Positions 1-7,688 of a DNA stretch of 64,000 nt are shown piece after piece. Source of the stretch: Phycisphaerales bacterium (lineage in GTDB: Bacteria; Planctomycetota; Phycisphaerae; Phycisphaerales; SM1A02); the NCBI GenBank assembly GCA_022446905.1, contig JAKVBT010000005.1:531239-595238 (forward strand). Direction: 5' to 3'. Position 1 is the first letter of the stretch; every line of letters starts with the position of its first letter. A program made the position numbers and the translations under genes. A model generated the notes under the pieces. That model made no database searches, had not been told where the DNA came from, and saw only the letters and a list, made by a program, of their open reading frames with translations.

Positions 1-31
1 CGGCCTTCCGTCGGGGTCGTGTTGTTTTTGC

Positions 32-553
32 TCATTGACGTGAGGTGGTTTGTATCCAGCAACGGCGTCCGATTTCAAGGCCGATCAGTACGGCAGCAAC
101 AGTGATGAGTAAAGACATCGACATATTGATGATTGCCGTGGTCAGTTCTCCGTGTACAAGCAGGTTGACCGTATCAAGTGACCATGAACTCACAGTCGTC
201 AGGCCGCCCATCAAACCAGTCATATAAAAGCCGGATTCGAGTTGTAGTCTGTGATGGAATCGAGCAAGTTCAGTTGGGGGAAGCGTGAGGTCAGGTTGAA
301 GCAGCCCGGGGCGAGCGCTCAGGTGCTGCTTCATCGGGTGTTGTTCGAGACGACTGCCGCCACTGCGGCGCAGACGCACATCCAGCCAGACCAGCAGGAA
401 CCCGATGAGGCCACTGCCAATCACATTGATGATCAGAACGGCAGCCCAGGCAGGCATCTCGGCCATGTGTCCTACTTTTTCGCCGCCATGTCGAATCAGC
501 GCGCCGATGCCGCCCCCAAGTGCCACCGCGATGATGATCTGTACAGACCTCAT
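32..553 (-). CDS. crcB: Fluoride channel FluC/CrcB, first paralogue
   Basis: FluC (CrcB) proteins are small dual-topology membrane channels that export fluoride from the cytoplasm. The 173-residue product has the family's GGGIGALIRH start, the NVIGSGLIG segment in the second membrane helix, and the GLMGGLTTVSSWS motif in the third helix that lines the pore. It is longer than the usual ~125 residues because of a hydrophilic insertion of about 40 residues between helices 2 and 3, which is rich in Arg, His and Pro. Its ATG overlaps the stop of the second crcB copy by 4 bp (ATGA). Adjacent crcB pairs often encode a heterodimer. Assignment is firm; the role of the insertion is unknown. Confidence 0.88.
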   Translation of the reverse strand: MRSVQIIIAVALGGGIGALIRHGGEKVGHMAEMPAWAAVLIINVIGSGLIGFLLVWLDVRLRRSGGSRLEQHPMKQHLSARPGLLQPDLTLPPTELARFHHRLQLESGFYMTGLMGGLTTVSSWSLDTVNLLVHGELTTAIINMSMSLLITVAAVLIGLEIGRRCWIQTTSRQ

Positions 554-924
554 CCGACGGTGTGTCCCAGTTCATGGGCTAGCTGCCAGCCTAGCCAGGT
601 CAAAATCGGTCCTGCGATCATGGTGAAACCGACACAAATCAAGACGGAACGCCATGCGCGAACCATGATGAGTAAGGCCACATCCAATGCAAAACTACTG
701 AACGTCGTCAAAGCACCGCAGAATCCGGTCATTGCCAAAGCATGCATCCATCCAGCGTGACCAATGGCGCCAGCACCGATGCCAATGAGCATGCAGCCAA
801 TCAGGTTGACCAGCACGATGGCGACCCAGCCCGGCCAGCGCTCGTGGCGCGCCATGACAGTGATGGCGCCAAAGCGGCTGAGCGCACCCAGCGCGCCTCC
901 AAGTACGACCCATCCGGCAATCAA
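550..924 (-). CDS. crcB: Fluoride channel FluC/CrcB, second paralogue
   Basis: This is the compact 124-residue partner of the adjacent crcB gene. It shows GGALGALSRF near the N terminus, VNLIGCMLIG in helix 2 and GFCGALTTFSSF in helix 3, the last being the conserved pore and Na+-site segment of FluC. The start is a TTG at 924; no ATG lies in frame near it, and an AGGG sits about 10 nt upstream. It lies 25 nt after the superoxide dismutase gene and overlaps the other crcB by ATGA, so the three genes are probably one transcript. I saw no fluoride riboswitch-like sequence ahead of it. Confidence 0.88.
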   Translation of the reverse strand: MIAGWVVLGGALGALSRFGAITVMARHERWPGWVAIVLVNLIGCMLIGIGAGAIGHAGWMHALAMTGFCGALTTFSSFALDVALLIMVRAWRSVLICVGFTMIAGPILTWLGWQLAHELGHTVG

Positions 925-949
925 CTTGCAGCCCTATGTGGGATCAATA

Positions 950-1588
950 TCAGCCACTGCATCCGCAGGTATTGGTGGCACAGCCGTAGCGGGATGCCAC
1001 TGCTGACCAGTCAACCACATTCCAGAATGCGCTGATGTAATCAGGGCGGCGATTCTGGTAATTCAGGTAGTAGGCGTGCTCCCACACATCAAGGCCGAGA
1101 AGTGGTGTGCAGCAGGATTCTTCGCAGATCAGTGGGTTGTCCTGATTTGGGCTTGAGCAGATGCAAAGGCCATCGTTGCAGGCGCACAGCCATGCCCATC
1201 CTGAACCAAAGCGTCCAGCAGCCTCGGCGGCGAACTTCTCTTTCATGGCATCAAGACTGCCGAAACTAGTATCGATGGCTGCAGCAAGATCACCATCTGG
1301 TGTGCCGCCACCATTTGGGCTCATGCTTGTCCAAAACAGGCTGTGATTGAAGTGCCCGCCACCATTGTTGCGTACAGCAGTGCGAATCGACTCCGGCACT
1401 CGATTGAGCCCGCGGCAGAGATCCGCAATGTCCATGCCAGCGAGATCATCATGTCCTTCAAGGGCCGCATTGAGTTTGGCCACATAGCCTGCATGATGTT
1501 TCCCATGGTGAATCTCCATGGTGCGGGCATCAATGTGAGGCTCGAGGGCGTCAAATGCATATGGGAGATCAGGCAGGGTGAAACTCAT
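950..1588 (-). CDS. sodA: Superoxide dismutase (Mn/Fe type), Cys-rich variant
   Basis: Converts superoxide to oxygen and hydrogen peroxide. The ATG at 1588 is preceded by CGGAGGAG at good spacing, giving 212 residues; a longer frame to 1663 has no such site. Metal ligands are visible: the first His in the [15 protein letters not shown] region, His in [11 protein letters not shown], and Asp and His in [14 protein letters not shown] and NQDNPL favour the Mn or cambialistic subtype over strict Fe-SOD. Unusually the protein carries about eleven cysteines, including a [10 protein letters not shown] cluster, ICEESCC just before the metal-ligand motif, and a CATNTCGC tail. Most family members have none or one. 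It heads a likely operon with the two crcB genes. Confidence 0.92.
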   Translation of the reverse strand: MSFTLPDLPYAFDALEPHIDARTMEIHHGKHHAGYVAKLNAALEGHDDLAGMDIADLCRGLNRVPESIRTAVRNNGGGHFNHSLFWTSMSPNGGGTPDGDLAAAIDTSFGSLDAMKEKFAAEAAGRFGSGWAWLCACNDGLCICSSPNQDNPLICEESCCTPLLGLDVWEHAYYLNYQNRRPDYISAFWNVVDWSAVASRYGCATNTCGCSG

Positions 1589-1628
1589 AGTGGGGCTCCT
1601 CCGAGGGGTTCTTTGATGAATACCTCGC

Positions 1629-1634
1629 AGGATA
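1629..1634 (-). promoter_or_regulatory. Putative -10 box of sodA
   Basis: TATCCT on the minus strand, about 40 nt before the sodA ATG. It leaves a short leader that contains the GGAGG site. No convincing -35 is seen. The match follows the TANNNT pattern found at other starts in this window. Confidence 0.4.
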
Positions 1635-1709
1635 CCGTCTTTGGGTTCATCGCTTGACGGCACGCGTGGACTGCTCCATCATCCACATCATGAACTGGGA
1701 GTGGCCAAG

Positions 1710-1841
1710 ATGAGTGAAGAGCCTGTCATTGAAACGCAGCAGGACGCGGGCCATGGTCGTGGCTGTTGGACCATCGTCTTGGTCACCATCATCCTGCTCT
1801 TTGCCTTGCTGACAGCTTTCTTGGTGCTCACTGGAGGCTGA
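1710..1841 (+). CDS. Small single-pass membrane protein
   Basis: A 43-residue product beginning MSEEPVIETQQ, with a polar N-terminal 20 residues, then Gly-Cys-Trp and a hydrophobic run of about 20 residues (TIVLVTIILLFALL) that forms one membrane helix up to the C terminus. The ATG at 1710 has GGGAG about 8 nt upstream; the longer frame from 1641 has no site. It ends just before the convergent esterase gene. No family is recognised. The composition is that of a real tail-anchored microprotein rather than a random frame, but there is no independent support. Confidence 0.5.
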   Translation: MSEEPVIETQQDAGHGRGCWTIVLVTIILLFALLTAFLVLTGG

Positions 1842-1846
1842 AGCAA

Positions 1847-2524
1847 TCAGGTGCTGGCCCGTGGCGCAGCTAGTGCGGAAAACCACTCCTGAAGCGATTG
1901 CAGCATGGCAGGGCCAATGCCATGACCAATCTGCTCCGGGCACCAGGTGACGTCTGCGGCGGTCTGCGCTTGGTAGAAGGCAGCAATCTCTTCGCCGGAT
2001 CGATAGGGAATGATTTCGTCCAGGGTTCCATGGGAGAGGAACACAGGGATGTCAATCTGCTGATCTGGGGTCATGTGAAACAACTCTGGAACCATCCGCC
2101 CGCTGCAGGCAGCCAAGCCCTGCATCGACAGTCCGGCTTGAAGCAGCATGGCATGTCCGAGCATCGCGCCCTGGCTGAAACCAAGAATCACGCTGTCCTG
2201 CATGTGCCCACCGGCGGCCTGGACTGCTGAGGGGATGTCTTGTTGCAATCTCGCGGCAGCGTCCATGGCGCCTGCAAGGTCATATTGCAGATCGCCGGTC
2301 GGGGTTGGGTGGATGTGAAACCATGCGTATCCACCTGGCATGCCCATCGGGCCAAGATCGATGGGCGCTTCAATGGCGATGGCGACTCGATCTGGAGCGA
2401 CGGCATCGCGCAGGCCAATCAGATCTTGCGCGTTGGCGCCATAGCCATGCAGCAGGACCAGTGGGCGCACGTGTGATTGCTCGTGTTGCGGTGGAAGTGT
2501 CAGGGTGTTGAGCGTGGATGCCAT
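1847..2524 (-). CDS. Alpha/beta-hydrolase, carboxylesterase/phospholipase family
   Basis: A 225-residue serine esterase of the cytosolic carboxylesterase/lysophospholipase (Abhydrolase_2, YpfH-like) type. Visible are LLHGYGANAQD near residue 25 for the oxyanion region, the nucleophile elbow GFSQG with Ser at about 117, an Asp in HGTLDEIIP, and a His in IGHGIGP near the C terminus, so the triad is complete. There is no signal peptide, which suggests a cytoplasmic enzyme acting on small acyl esters; the substrate cannot be told from sequence. It starts 9 nt after the beta-CASP nuclease gene on the same strand, so the two are likely cotranscribed. Confidence 0.85.
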   Translation of the reverse strand: MASTLNTLTLPPQHEQSHVRPLVLLHGYGANAQDLIGLRDAVAPDRVAIAIEAPIDLGPMGMPGGYAWFHIHPTPTGDLQYDLAGAMDAAARLQQDIPSAVQAAGGHMQDSVILGFSQGAMLGHAMLLQAGLSMQGLAACSGRMVPELFHMTPDQQIDIPVFLSHGTLDEIIPYRSGEEIAAFYQAQTAADVTWCPEQIGHGIGPAMLQSLQEWFSALAAPRAST

Positions 2525-2533
2525 CAGCGCAGC

Positions 2534-3913
2534 CTACAGTTCCAGTGGTTCACCTTGGGCGGGGAGACAGACTTCCCAGCCAGCATTTTGCAGACGCCCG
2601 GCAAAGGTGCGACGAGGTTCTGCATCACCGTGATGGAGGCACACCAGTGGGCGTGCTGAAGGCATGGCCTCGAGCCATGATTGGAGGCCAGAGGCATCAG
2701 CGTGTCCTGAGAATCCTTCAAGTTGATCAATGGACGCTTGAACCTCATGCCAGCGACCGTCGATGCGCACCCTTGGCGGGTCTTGTGCGAGGCGACCGCC
2801 AAGTGACTGGGGGTGCATGAACCCAACCAGAGCGATACGGGCCCTTGGGCTGGGGAGCCACTTCTTGAGATGCGACAAGATCGCGCCCCCTTCAGCAAAT
2901 CCATGGCCTGCCATGACCAAAGCGGGGCCAGTGAGATCGCGGATAAACCTGGCTTCCTGTTTGGAGCGTGCGATTTGCAGGGAGGGCGGTCGAAGTGGGT
3001 CCAGCCCCTGTTGGATCAGTTGTTGCGCATCATCACTGAGTTCGTGCATATGACGCGTATGAATCGAAGTCAGTTGAGCGCCCGCCTTAGAGTCAAGCAC
3101 GATTGGCATGTTCAGCGGATCAACTGCGTCGAGTTGAGCAAGGCGATGAAGGAGAGACTGAGTTCGGCCCAATGCAAATACGGGGGCGAGGATGATTTGT
3201 TTGCTAGCGTGGGCGTGCCGTATGCATGTGTTCAGAGACTCAAGCGGCGTTTTAGTCTGGTGTGTGTCGATGTCTCCACGCGTGCATTCCATGATGACCA
3301 GATCAGCATCTGGTGGGGCATGTGGTGGGGGAATGGGACTGCTGTGTGTCGGGCCGATGTCTCCAGAAATGAGAATGCGCCGCGATCGCTGCTGGTCTTG
3401 ACAATGCAGTAGTACGGATGCTGCACCAAGCACATGGCCAGATGGAATCAAGGTCATCTGGATGTTCGGTGTGATGGCTATCTCTTGGTGCCATGGAATG
3501 GGTACCACCGAGTCAAGAGTGGCATTGACTTCGGGCTGGTCGTACAGCATGGGTGGTCGATCCATGTCGCCAGTAATTGGTCCATAATGAAGTCGCCGCT
3601 GTACGCGTGCAGAGGCCGTCCACACCGTGTCCAGCAGATCTGCTGTTGGTGATGAGGTGAAAATCGAGCCCTGGTATCCGTGACGGGCAAGCATGGGCAT
3701 TCGCCCGCAGTGGTCTATATGAGCATGGGTCAGAATGACCCCGTCCAGCCAATCAAGGCGGTCCACGGGAAGTTTGGTATTGTCCGGTGGAGGGTCGTGA
3801 TCGCCCTGAATCAGGCCAAGATCCACCAATACGCGGCTGGAGCCTGCTTCGACCAGCGTGCAGGCGCCAGTGACCCGATCAACGGCACTGAGCAAGGTGA
3901 TTTGAATACTCAT
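2534..3913 (-). CDS. Metallo-beta-lactamase/beta-CASP RNA nuclease
   Basis: A 459-residue protein of the CPSF73/YsiA-like beta-CASP group, zinc-dependent nucleases that process or degrade RNA. The HAHIDH metal motif lies at residues 63-68, followed by GHVLGAASVLL and ISGDIG for the remaining metallo-lactamase motifs, and the beta-CASP insert with APVFALGRTQ. GHADASGL and a late CLHHGDAEP complete the metal and phosphate site. I take the ATG at 3913 (MSIQITLLSAVD); the frame extends to a TTG at 3985, which adds 24 residues outside the fold. It leads the esterase gene. An exonuclease role in RNA turnover is the best guess. Confidence 0.85.
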   Translation of the reverse strand: MSIQITLLSAVDRVTGACTLVEAGSSRVLVDLGLIQGDHDPPPDNTKLPVDRLDWLDGVILTHAHIDHCGRMPMLARHGYQGSIFTSSPTADLLDTVWTASARVQRRLHYGPITGDMDRPPMLYDQPEVNATLDSVVPIPWHQEIAITPNIQMTLIPSGHVLGAASVLLHCQDQQRSRRILISGDIGPTHSSPIPPPHAPPDADLVIMECTRGDIDTHQTKTPLESLNTCIRHAHASKQIILAPVFALGRTQSLLHRLAQLDAVDPLNMPIVLDSKAGAQLTSIHTRHMHELSDDAQQLIQQGLDPLRPPSLQIARSKQEARFIRDLTGPALVMAGHGFAEGGAILSHLKKWLPSPRARIALVGFMHPQSLGGRLAQDPPRVRIDGRWHEVQASIDQLEGFSGHADASGLQSWLEAMPSARPLVCLHHGDAEPRRTFAGRLQNAGWEVCLPAQGEPLEL

Positions 3914-4091
3914 GGGTCTGATTCGAGCAGAAGCGGGATCCAAAGGGTGCTTTGAGGGGTATAGAACCTTGATTGTGGTGCTCAAGGCTTGGCATTAGCT
4001 GATCGGAGAGTACCTTGATTGCATTGTGTCAAACAACTGGGATTACCCAGGGAGCAGGATCGCCCGTCACTCGGGCCGGAGAGGATTAACG

Positions 4092-6533
4092 ATGAACATC
4101 TTTGGGACCATGACAGTCACCACCGCAATCATTGCGAGCGTTGCTGGAGCCGGTGAACTTGACGCCAACCTGGCTGATCAGATGGATCGAGCTGCAGAAG
4201 GAGAGCGGATCAGTGCGCTGATCTATCTCAACCATCAGGTCGATGCCAAGCAACTTGAACGTGACTTGATTGCAGATCGCTCAACACGTCATGATCGTCA
4301 TGTGGCTGTCGTCACTGCCTTGCAAGATGCTGCCGACTTTGGACAGCAGGATGTGCTTGCTTGGCTGGACACACTGCCCGGGAAATCTGTATCTGATGTG
4401 CAGGCCTATTGGATCTCAAGCATTATTAGTCTCGATGCCACCGCCGATGTATTAGAGGCGGCAGCAGAGCGGACTGATGTGGCGCTGGTGGCATTTGACT
4501 ATCCCATTGAGTTGACCGCACCAACCGCAGGTGACGGTCAGCCTGACACAACGACCCGCTCTGGCGGTCCTGAGGCTGGTGTTGTTGCTGTTCGCGCCCC
4601 GGAAGTGTGGGCCATGGGATACACCGGTCAAAATGTCGTGGTGTCCAATATGGATACCGGCGTTGAGGGCAATCATGAAGCACTTGCCAGTCGGTGGCGT
4701 GGCCTCAATCCGTTGTACTCGGGCAACCCACAGTGGGCGTTCTATGACCCATACACCGGAAACAACAACTTCCCCTTTGATGGTGGTTCTCACGGGACCC
4801 ACTGCATGGGTAGTGTGGTTGGTGGCGCCCCTGGTCTGCAGATCGGTGTGGCTCCAGATTCAGAATGGATTGCGGCAGCATCCATTGATCGTGGCGGAGG
4901 CATTCCGCAGACCGTGGCCGACGCCATCTTGTCTTTTCAATGGCTCGCCAATCCAGATGGCAATCCGCTCACCAGTTTTGATGTCCCGCACACCAACTCC
5001 AATTCATGGGGATTGGTGACAGCGCACGGATACCCCGAGTGTGATCAGACATTCTGGTCGTTCATCGACAACTGCGAAGCAGCTGGTGTGATTGTTTTGT
5101 TCTCAGCTGGCAATGAAGGCAGTTCTGGACTTCGTCGTCCTGGCGACCGTGCCCTTGATGACTTCCGCAACATGGCTGTGGCCGCAACAGACCCCTATAA
5201 CGGCAACTCCATCGCGAGTTTCTCCTCACGTGGTCCCACGAATTGCACGGCCAGCGGAACTTCGGCGATCAAGCCTGATATCGCAGCACCTGGAGTGAAT
5301 ACCTATTCGAGCGTCCCTGGTGGATACTCGTCCTATAGCGGTACCTCCATGGCTTCCCCGCACGTCAATGGTGTCATGGCACTCATGCTGTCAGCCAACC
5401 CTGATCTGACAAGTGACCAGGTCAAGACCATCATTTATGACACCGCGACGGATCTTGGATCCAGCGGCAAGGACAATGACTACGGGCATGGACTGATTGA
5501 TGCGGTTGACTGTGTTGAGGCAGCACTGGAAACAGTCAGCCTGACCATTTCATTCCCCAGTGGTCGTCCTGAATGGGTTGATCCGCTCGGTGGGACACTC
5601 ATCGAGATTGCATGCGGCGGCAACGTCGCTGAGGATCCAAATACGGTCACGTTGCACTGGAGTGCCGATGGCGTTTCTGATGAAGTCCAGATGACACCCT
5701 ATTTGGTCGGATATCGAGGAGCATTGCCCTCATTCAGTTGTGGTGCCGAGGTCAGTTACTGGATCTCGGTAGAGAGCGTCGAGGGCGATTACATCACCAG
5801 TCCATATAGCGCTCCAAGCGATACCTACCTTGCTGAGGCGTGGAGTGGCGAGAACATTTCCTTTGAAGATGACTTCAATAGTGATCTGGGCTGGACTGTG
5901 GACGCAGGAGCTGGCACAGGCAACTGGGTCAGGGCAACGCCCTCTGGAAATGGTGCACGCTGTGACGCCCCGTCTGATCAGGATGGCTCTGGTCTTTGTT
6001 TCGTATCAGGAAATGGTGCTGACGAAGACGTCGATGATGGTTCCACAACGCTGACTAGCCCAGTCATGGATGCCACGGACGGTGGCGTGCTTTCGTACGC
6101 CCGTTGGTATAGCAACGGCAGTAATTGTGCTGGTGCTGATCCCTTGAATGATGTCTTCGTGGTGGAAATCAGCGATGATGGTGGCCTGACCTGGGGCAAC
6201 TTGGAAACCGTGGGTCCTGGCGGTGATGAAGTCAATGGCGGCTGGTACGTATTGGAATGGGATGTGGATGACATCCCAGGATTCACACCCACCGATAGCG
6301 TCCGTGTTCGCTTCACCGTGTCCGATCTCAATGATGGCTCCATTGTTGAGGCGGCTGTGGATGCAGTCAGTATTTCAGGCAAGTTCTGCGACGAACTTCC
6401 TTGTGAAGGAGATGTCACGGGCGATGGCGTAGTAGATGTCAATGATGTCCTTGCTGCAGTCGCCGGCTTTGGCACTGACTACAGTGTCGATGACATTCTT
6501 CTAATTCTGAAGAACTTCGGCTCCACCTGCTGA
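4092..6533 (+). CDS. Secreted S8 (subtilisin-like) protease with dockerin-like tail
   Basis: An exported serine endopeptidase of 813 residues. The ATG at 4092 follows GGAGAGGATT; an upstream GTG at 4026 would bury the signal peptide. Residues 1-20 form a signal ending in VAGAGE. The propeptide runs to about 160. The triad is Asp188 in SNMDTG, His234 in SHGTHC and Ser419 in GTSMASPH. A C-terminal region of beta-sandwich character (530-765) follows, then a final 45 residues with one EF-hand-like loop (DVTGDGVVDVNDV) and a second half-motif ending in Cys. Related tails end two other exoproteins nearby (13218-14183 and 14434-17139). Its probable job is extracellular protein degradation. Confidence 0.93.
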   Translation: MNIFGTMTVTTAIIASVAGAGELDANLADQMDRAAEGERISALIYLNHQVDAKQLERDLIADRSTRHDRHVAVVTALQDAADFGQQDVLAWLDTLPGKSVSDVQAYWISSIISLDATADVLEAAAERTDVALVAFDYPIELTAPTAGDGQPDTTTRSGGPEAGVVAVRAPEVWAMGYTGQNVVVSNMDTGVEGNHEALASRWRGLNPLYSGNPQWAFYDPYTGNNNFPFDGGSHGTHCMGSVVGGAPGLQIGVAPDSEWIAAASIDRGGGIPQTVADAILSFQWLANPDGNPLTSFDVPHTNSNSWGLVTAHGYPECDQTFWSFIDNCEAAGVIVLFSAGNEGSSGLRRPGDRALDDFRNMAVAATDPYNGNSIASFSSRGPTNCTASGTSAIKPDIAAPGVNTYSSVPGGYSSYSGTSMASPHVNGVMALMLSANPDLTSDQVKTIIYDTATDLGSSGKDNDYGHGLIDAVDCVEAALETVSLTISFPSGRPEWVDPLGGTLIEIACGGNVAEDPNTVTLHWSADGVSDEVQMTPYLVGYRGALPSFSCGAEVSYWISVESVEGDYITSPYSAPSDTYLAEAWSGENISFEDDFNSDLGWTVDAGAGTGNWVRATPSGNGARCDAPSDQDGSGLCFVSGNGADEDVDDGSTTLTSPVMDATDGGVLSYARWYSNGSNCAGADPLNDVFVVEISDDGGLTWGNLETVGPGGDEVNGGWYVLEWDVDDIPGFTPTDSVRVRFTVSDLNDGSIVEAAVDAVSISGKFCDELPCEGDVTGDGVVDVNDVLAAVAGFGTDYSVDDILLILKNFGSTC

Positions 6534-6554
6534 GGCGTATCTGTGCTTTCATTC

Positions 6555-6588
6555 AGGAGGCCTGCGGTCAAAAGATCGCAGGCCTCCT
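6555..6588 (+). terminator. Intrinsic-type terminator after the subtilase gene
   Basis: A perfect 12-bp stem (arms 6555-6566 and 6577-6588) with a 10-nt loop, 21 nt past the protease stop. The downstream T-run is weak (GTTCATT). Confidence 0.75.
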
Positions 6589-6635
6589 GTTCATTACAAG
6601 GTAAATGGCCTGGTCCCTTGCTCCAATGCACTTGA

Positions 6636-6641
6636 TACGCT
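6636..6641 (+). promoter_or_regulatory. Putative -10 box of mogA
   Basis: TACGCT lies 7 nt before the mogA ATG, which would make the transcript leaderless. It belongs to the TANNNT pattern described in the findings. Confidence 0.4.
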
Positions 6642-6648
6642 GATCGGT

Positions 6649-7179
6649 ATGAGCATTCGCATCGGTGTCGTAACTGTGTCAGACCGCGCCTTTCGTGGCG
6701 AGTATGAAGATCGAGGCGGCCCCGCGGTGATCGCCTGGCTGCAAGCTGCGTTGCAATCAGATTGGACAGCGGTGCCAGCACTTGTGCCCGATGAGATCGA
6801 TCGTGTGGATGCCGTACTGCGGCGATTATGTGACGAGGAGCGATGTCCGCTGGTGTTGACCACTGGTGGAACAGGGCCTGCCCGGCGCGATATCACCCCA
6901 GAGGCCACCGCCCAAGTTTGTCATCGAGTGCTCGATGGTTTTGGCGAACAGATGCGTTCCGCATCACTCCAAGTGGTACCGACAGCAATTCTTTCTCGCC
7001 AGATTGCCGGTACGCGTGGCTCATCCCTCATCATCAACCTGCCTGGGAATCCCTCCGCTGTCGCAGACTGTCTTGATGCAGTTTTTTCCGCTGTGCCGTG
7101 GTGCATCGAGTTATTGGAAGGGCCGCGGATTGAGACGAACCCGGAAGTCTGCTCGGCATATCGACCGCCACAGGCATGA
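6649..7179 (+). CDS. mogA: Molybdopterin adenylyltransferase MogA
   Basis: MogA activates molybdopterin with ATP to give adenylyl-molybdopterin, which then accepts molybdate. The 176-residue protein shows the family core: GVVTVSDRAFRGEYEDRGG at the N terminus, LTTGGTGPARRDITPEA in the substrate loop, and EQMR with VPTAILSRQIAG, closely matching MogA rather than the shorter MoaB. NLPGNPSAV forms the C-terminal substrate loop. No other molybdenum cofactor gene lies in the window. It sits just after the protease terminator and just before sufE. Confidence 0.9.
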   Translation: MSIRIGVVTVSDRAFRGEYEDRGGPAVIAWLQAALQSDWTAVPALVPDEIDRVDAVLRRLCDEERCPLVLTTGGTGPARRDITPEATAQVCHRVLDGFGEQMRSASLQVVPTAILSRQIAGTRGSSLIINLPGNPSAVADCLDAVFSAVPWCIELLEGPRIETNPEVCSAYRPPQA

Positions 7180-7184
7180 CGCGC

Positions 7185-7190
7185 TACCAT
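7185..7190 (+). promoter_or_regulatory. Putative -10 box of sufE
   Basis: TACCAT, exactly 7 nt before the ATG at 7198, with TCGACC 18 nt further upstream as a possible -35. It overlaps the alternative ATG at 7189, so favours a leaderless start at 7198. Confidence 0.5.
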
Positions 7191-7197
7191 GGGGCCT

Positions 7198-7635
7198 ATG
7201 GCTGACCAGTTGCCAGAGATCAGTGAGGTCCAAGAGGCCTTTGCCTTCCTTGAGGATTGGGAAGATCGCTATCGCTACATCATGGATCTCGGTGAGAAAT
7301 TGCCGCCGATGCCTGAGCGGGAACGGGCCGATCGCAATCTCATCCATGGATGCCAGAGCACGGTGTGGGTGTGTATGAGTCAGTGTGGTGAGGCTGTGGT
7401 CTTGTCAGCTGATAGTGACAGTAAATTGGTCAAGGGCCTTGCGGCCATCGTGGTCATCGCGGTGTCTGGGCAGGGGGCGGCGAAGATTGCCCGCTCTGAC
7501 TTAGAAGGCCTGTTTGATGGACTGCATTTGCATGAACATCTCAGTCCAACACGCAGCAATGGTCTACATGGCATGATTCAGCAGGTGCGTGGCCGGGCTG
7601 CTGAACTGGTGGCCGCAGGCGATACGAACTCCTGA
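7198..7635 (+). CDS. sufE: SufE-type cysteine desulfurase activator
   Basis: SufE accepts persulfide sulfur from the SufS cysteine desulfurase and passes it to the SUF iron-sulfur scaffold. The 145-residue protein matches the family along its length: an N-terminal helix, LEDWEDRYRYIMDLG near residue 20, and the sulfur-accepting Cys in LIHGCQSTVWV at about 55. A TANNNT box 7 nt upstream supports the ATG at 7198 rather than the one at 7189. No other suf gene is nearby, so its partner must be encoded elsewhere. Confidence 0.9.
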   Translation: MADQLPEISEVQEAFAFLEDWEDRYRYIMDLGEKLPPMPERERADRNLIHGCQSTVWVCMSQCGEAVVLSADSDSKLVKGLAAIVVIAVSGQGAAKIARSDLEGLFDGLHLHEHLSPTRSNGLHGMIQQVRGRAAELVAAGDTNS

Positions 7636-7675
7636 AACATCTTTCGGTGATCGCCACGGCATCAAGTGCATCCGC

Positions 7676-7681
7676 TACCGT
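7676..7681 (+). promoter_or_regulatory. Putative -10 box of the permease gene
   Basis: TACCGT, 7 nt before the ATG at 7689, suggesting a leaderless transcript that begins at the start codon. Confidence 0.4.
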
Positions 7682-7688
7682 GACCACT

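Noticed and set aside
925-949. Fluoride riboswitch ahead of the crcB genes
   Set aside because: The 25-nt gap is too short and I find no GGCGAUGG-like aptamer core here or ahead of sodA.
2813-3412. 199-codon plus-strand frame within the beta-CASP nuclease gene
   Set aside because: Antisense shadow of a gene with intact catalytic motifs.
4026-4091. GTG at 4026 as the subtilase start
   Set aside because: It would put 22 polar residues ahead of the signal peptide; the ATG at 4092 has a good ribosome site.
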